A stretch of DNA of 6,429 bases from Clostridiales bacterium (GTDB lineage: Bacteria; Bacillota; Clostridia; Oscillospirales; Oscillospiraceae): assembly GCA_004558115.1 (NCBI GenBank), contig SFDT01000050.1:1-6429 (forward strand). The letters run 5' to 3'. Made by a program: the position numbers and the translations under genes. The number at the start of each line of letters is the position of its first letter. The first letter of the stretch is position 1. Below, one piece after another: positions 4,798 through 6,429 of this stretch. Under the pieces are notes generated by a model. It had not been told where the DNA came from and did not search any database. It saw only the letters and a list, made by a program, of their open reading frames with translations.

Positions 4798-6339
4798 GTG
4801 TCTCATCAGACTGTCATTGTTCTGGACTTCGGCGGCCAGTATAACCAGCTCATCGCCCGCCGTGTCCGCGAATGCGGCGTTTACTGCGAGGTAAAGCCCT
4901 ATACCACTCCCCTGGCCGAGCTGAAGGCCATGGAGCCCATCGGCATCATCTTCACCGGCGGTCCCAACTCCGTGTATCTGGAGAGCTCCCCCCATGTGGA
5001 CCCCGAGATCTTTACCTGGGGCGTGCCCATTCTCGGCATCTGCTACGGCTGCCAGCTGATGGCCCACACTCTGGGCGGCCAGGTGACGGAGGCCCAGGAC
5101 GATTCCGCCCGGGAATACGGCAAGACCGTCACCTATTACGACACCTCCTGCAAGCTGTTCAAGGGCCTCCCCGCCGAAGGCATCTCCTGGATGAGCCACG
5201 GCGACTATATGGCAAAGGTCCCCACCGGCTTTGCTCTCACCGCCCACTCCGACGCCTGCCCCAATGTGGCCATTGCCGATGAGAGCCGGGGCTTTTACGG
5301 TGTTCAGTACCACCCCGAGGTCAACCACACGGAAAACGGCATCAAGATGATCCGCAACTTCCTGTATGAGGTCTGCGGCGCCGTGGGCGACTGGACCATG
5401 GAGGACTATAAGAAGACCGCCATCGCCGCCGTCCGGGAAAAAGTGGGCAGCGGCCGGGTGCTGCTGGCTCTCAGCGGCGGCGTGGACTCCTCCGTGGTGG
5501 CCGCCCTGTTGGCGGAAGCCGTGGGCCGGCAGCTGACATGCGTGTTCGTGGACCACGGCCTCATGCGCCTGAACGAGGGCGACGAGGTGGAGGCCGCCTT
5601 TGCCAAGTGGGACATCAACTTTGTCCGGGTAGACGCGGAGGCCCGCTTCCTGTCCAAGCTGGCCGGCGTCAGCGAGCCGGAGCGCAAGCGGAAGATCATC
5701 GGTGAGGAGTTCATCCGCGTCTTTGAGGAAGAGGCCAAAAAGATCGGCGCCGTGGACTTCCTGGCCCAGGGCACCATCTATCCCGATGTGATCGAATCCG
5801 GCACCGGCGATGCCGCCGTGATCAAGAGCCACCACAACGTGGGCGGCCTGCCGGACTATGTGGACTTCAAGGAGATCATTGAGCCCCTGCGCCTGCTGTT
5901 CAAGGACGAGGTCCGCCAGCTGGGCCGGGAGCTGGGCCTGCCCGAGTACCTGGTCACCCGTCAGCCCTTCCCCGGTCCCGGCCTTGCCATCCGCATCATC
6001 GGCGATATCACGAAAGAGAAGGCCGACACCCTGCGCCAGGCCGATTTCATCTTCCGGGACGAGATCGCCAAGGCCGGCGAGGACAAGAATATGAACCAGT
6101 ATTTCGCTGTCCTCACCAACACCCGCAGCGTGGGCGTCATGGGCGACGGCCGGACCTACGACTACACCCTGGCCCTCCGGGCCGTCACCACCAGCGATTT
6201 CATGACTGCTGACTGGGCCCGTATCCCCTACGAGGTGTTGGACAAGATCTCCACCCGCATCGTCAACGAGGTCCAGGGCATCAACCGCATCTGCTACGAC
6301 ATCACGTCCAAACCGCCCGCGACCATCGAATGGGAATAA
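4798..6339 (+). CDS. guaA: GMP synthase (glutamine-hydrolysing)
   Basis: The enzyme converts XMP to GMP with ATP and glutamine-derived ammonia, the last step of GMP synthesis, in the cytosol. The 513-residue length is normal. The N-terminal class I glutamine amidotransferase domain has the nucleophile Cys82 in GICYGCQ and the partners His172 and Glu174 in YHPE. The ATP-pyrophosphatase domain has the PP-loop SGGVDSS at 226-232. The C-terminal dimerisation domain has RQPFPGPGLAIR at 388-399 and ends in ATIEWE, as is typical. The start is GTG at 4798, fixed by AAAGGAGG (4783-4790) 7 bases upstream and by the usual N-terminus (VIVLDFGGQYNQLIARRVRE). No convincing promoter is seen in the 195-base spacer, so transcription from the xpt promoter through the structured spacer is the simplest reading. 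All catalytic residues are intact. Confidence 0.97.
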   Translation: MSHQTVIVLDFGGQYNQLIARRVRECGVYCEVKPYTTPLAELKAMEPIGIIFTGGPNSVYLESSPHVDPEIFTWGVPILGICYGCQLMAHTLGGQVTEAQDDSAREYGKTVTYYDTSCKLFKGLPAEGISWMSHGDYMAKVPTGFALTAHSDACPNVAIADESRGFYGVQYHPEVNHTENGIKMIRNFLYEVCGAVGDWTMEDYKKTAIAAVREKVGSGRVLLALSGGVDSSVVAALLAEAVGRQLTCVFVDHGLMRLNEGDEVEAAFAKWDINFVRVDAEARFLSKLAGVSEPERKRKIIGEEFIRVFEEEAKKIGAVDFLAQGTIYPDVIESGTGDAAVIKSHHNVGGLPDYVDFKEIIEPLRLLFKDEVRQLGRELGLPEYLVTRQPFPGPGLAIRIIGDITKEKADTLRQADFIFRDEIAKAGEDKNMNQYFAVLTNTRSVGVMGDGRTYDYTLALRAVTTSDFMTADWARIPYEVLDKISTRIVNEVQGINRICYDITSKPPATIEWE

Positions 6340-6344
6340 CTAAC

Positions 6345-6378
6345 AAAACCCGCAAAGCCTTGAAAACACTGGGTTTTT
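6345..6378 (+). terminator. possible weak terminator after guaA
   Basis: AAAACCC (6345-6351) can pair with GGGTTTT (6371-6377) across a 19-base loop, ending in a T5 run at 6374-6378. The stem is short and the loop large, so this is a weak candidate. It starts 5 bases after the guaA stop codon. Confidence 0.35.
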
Positions 6379-6396
6379 GAAACGGAAACGGGGCAT

Positions 6397-6416
6397 TTGA
6401 TAGCAAATTGATAGCA
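6397..6416. repeat. tandem TTGATAGCA repeat downstream of guaA
   Basis: TTGATAGCA occurs at 6397-6405 and again at 6408-6416, an 11-bp period of about one helical turn. The sequence around it is AT-rich compared with guaA. It could be a pair of protein-binding sites, for example recombinase arm sites near an attachment site, but the window ends 13 bases later. Confidence 0.4.
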
Positions 6417-6429
6417 GATACCAAAACCG

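Noticed and set aside
4711..5835. 374-codon minus-strand ORF across the spacer and guaA
   Set aside because: It is antisense to guaA with a Gly/His/Ala-rich translation lacking any motif, as expected from GC-rich codon usage on the opposite strand.

Overview
The window looks like a chromosomal segment of a GC-rich Gram-positive anaerobe. The most likely group is the Oscillospiraceae/Ruminococcaceae (Clostridia; Flavonifractor, Oscillibacter or Dysosmobacter type). The basis is the first bases of the 16S rRNA, GC-rich genes separated by AT-rich spacers, strong AGGAGG-type ribosome binding sites, and proteins whose motifs match Firmicutes families. The genus is inference.

Layout: (1) Positions 1-72 hold the 5' end of a 16S rRNA gene on the minus strand, running off the left edge. 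(2) Positions 73-570 are its upstream control region: about 215 nt of leader, then three tandem minus-strand promoters. Each has a perfect TTGACA -35 box, a 17-bp spacer and an A-tract-rich upstream flank. (3) Divergently, on the plus strand, an extended -10 promoter drives a 746-residue SbcC/Rad50/YhaN-like coiled-coil ATPase (697-2937) with two membrane segments in its middle. (4) A Mrp/Nbp35-type iron-sulfur carrier ATPase follows (2998-3819), closed by a clear intrinsic terminator. (5) After a new promoter come xpt (xanthine phosphoribosyltransferase, 4024-4602) and guaA (GMP synthase, 4798-6339). (6) The last 90 bases are AT-rich with short tandem repeats.

The xpt and guaA products catalyse consecutive steps: xanthine + PRPP gives XMP, then XMP + glutamine + ATP gives GMP. 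Their adjacency makes a short xanthine-to-GMP salvage route. No purine riboswitch is visible upstream of either gene. Instead, the 195-base spacer between them is almost entirely inverted repeats: a perfect 12-bp hairpin, two small hairpins sharing a direct repeat, and a branched structure whose closing stem is about 22 bp. The arms carry the words TTCTTGA/TCAAGAA in the order A-A'-A-A', so two mutually exclusive folds can be drawn. This is the least explained part of the window. It is either a dispersed palindromic repeat or a structured guaA leader RNA.

The four proteins are otherwise ordinary family members, and no defence system, CRISPR array, transposase or integrase gene lies inside the window.
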